Shown: piece after piece, positions 5,855-5,883 of the stretch | How positions within the stretch are numbered: position 1 is the first letter of the stretch | How the letters are laid out: every line of letters begins with the position of its first letter | Source: an archaeon | GTDB taxonomy: Archaea > Asgardarchaeota > Hermodarchaeia > Hermodarchaeales > Hermodarchaeaceae | DNA length: 5,883 bases | Direction of reading: 5' to 3' | NCBI GenBank assembly: GCA_016550485.1 | Contig: JABXGV010000107.1 | Location: 1-5,883, forward strand | Position numbers and translations under genes: made by a program | Notes under the pieces: model-generated | Told to the model about the DNA's origin: nothing | What the model saw: only the letters and a program-made list of their open reading frames with translations | Database searches by the model: none

Positions 5855-5883
5855 AACAACCGGAAAATAAGATTCCCCGAAGA

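Overview
The window looks archaeal. It encodes a two-repeat TATA-binding protein (TBP), a Cdc48/VAT-type double-AAA unfoldase with a VAT-like N-domain, and a PadR-type repressor. TATA-like elements sit at plausible promoter distances, and several genes have Shine-Dalgarno (SD) motifs of the GGAGG type. Base composition is moderate, close to half GC by eye. An Asgard (Thorarchaeia-like) or other mesophilic archaeal lineage fits the protein style, but this is an impression and the sequence does not prove it.

Layout. Bases 1-1369 carry two plus-strand genes: the 3' end of a glycerophosphodiester phosphodiesterase gene, and 13 nt later a complete M42-family metallo-aminopeptidase. They probably form a catabolic operon. 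A 22-nt gap separates the peptidase from the convergent TBP gene (1392-1943, minus). The 176 nt between TBP and cdc48 (1944-2119) hold a hairpin plus T-run that probably terminates cdc48, followed by a cluster of TATA-like elements and a strong SD that precede the TTG start of tbp. The cdc48 gene (2120-4372, minus) directly abuts the upstream padR-like gene (4373-4795, minus): the repressor stop codon and the cdc48 ATG touch, and the cdc48 SD lies inside the last padR codons. A spacer of about 160 nt (4796-4957) contains a palindromic TATA-like octamer and a 23-bp dyad. Divergent from it is a plus-strand gene for a secreted or membrane-anchored, sequon-rich protein of unknown function (4958-5854).

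How the parts fit together. The most suggestive unit is padR-cdc48, a repressor/unfoldase pair that may be autoregulated through the dyad in the divergent promoter. That promoter might also control the surface glycoprotein, which would link a transcriptional sensor to intracellular protein unfolding and a cell-envelope protein. tbp lies downstream but has its own SD and promoter-like region behind the likely cdc48 terminator, so it is probably separately transcribed. No mobile elements, CRISPR arrays, tRNA or rRNA genes were seen. No gene-free stretch exceeds 300 nt. No clearly new multi-gene system is evident; the points worth checking are regulatory architecture and residue-level oddities.
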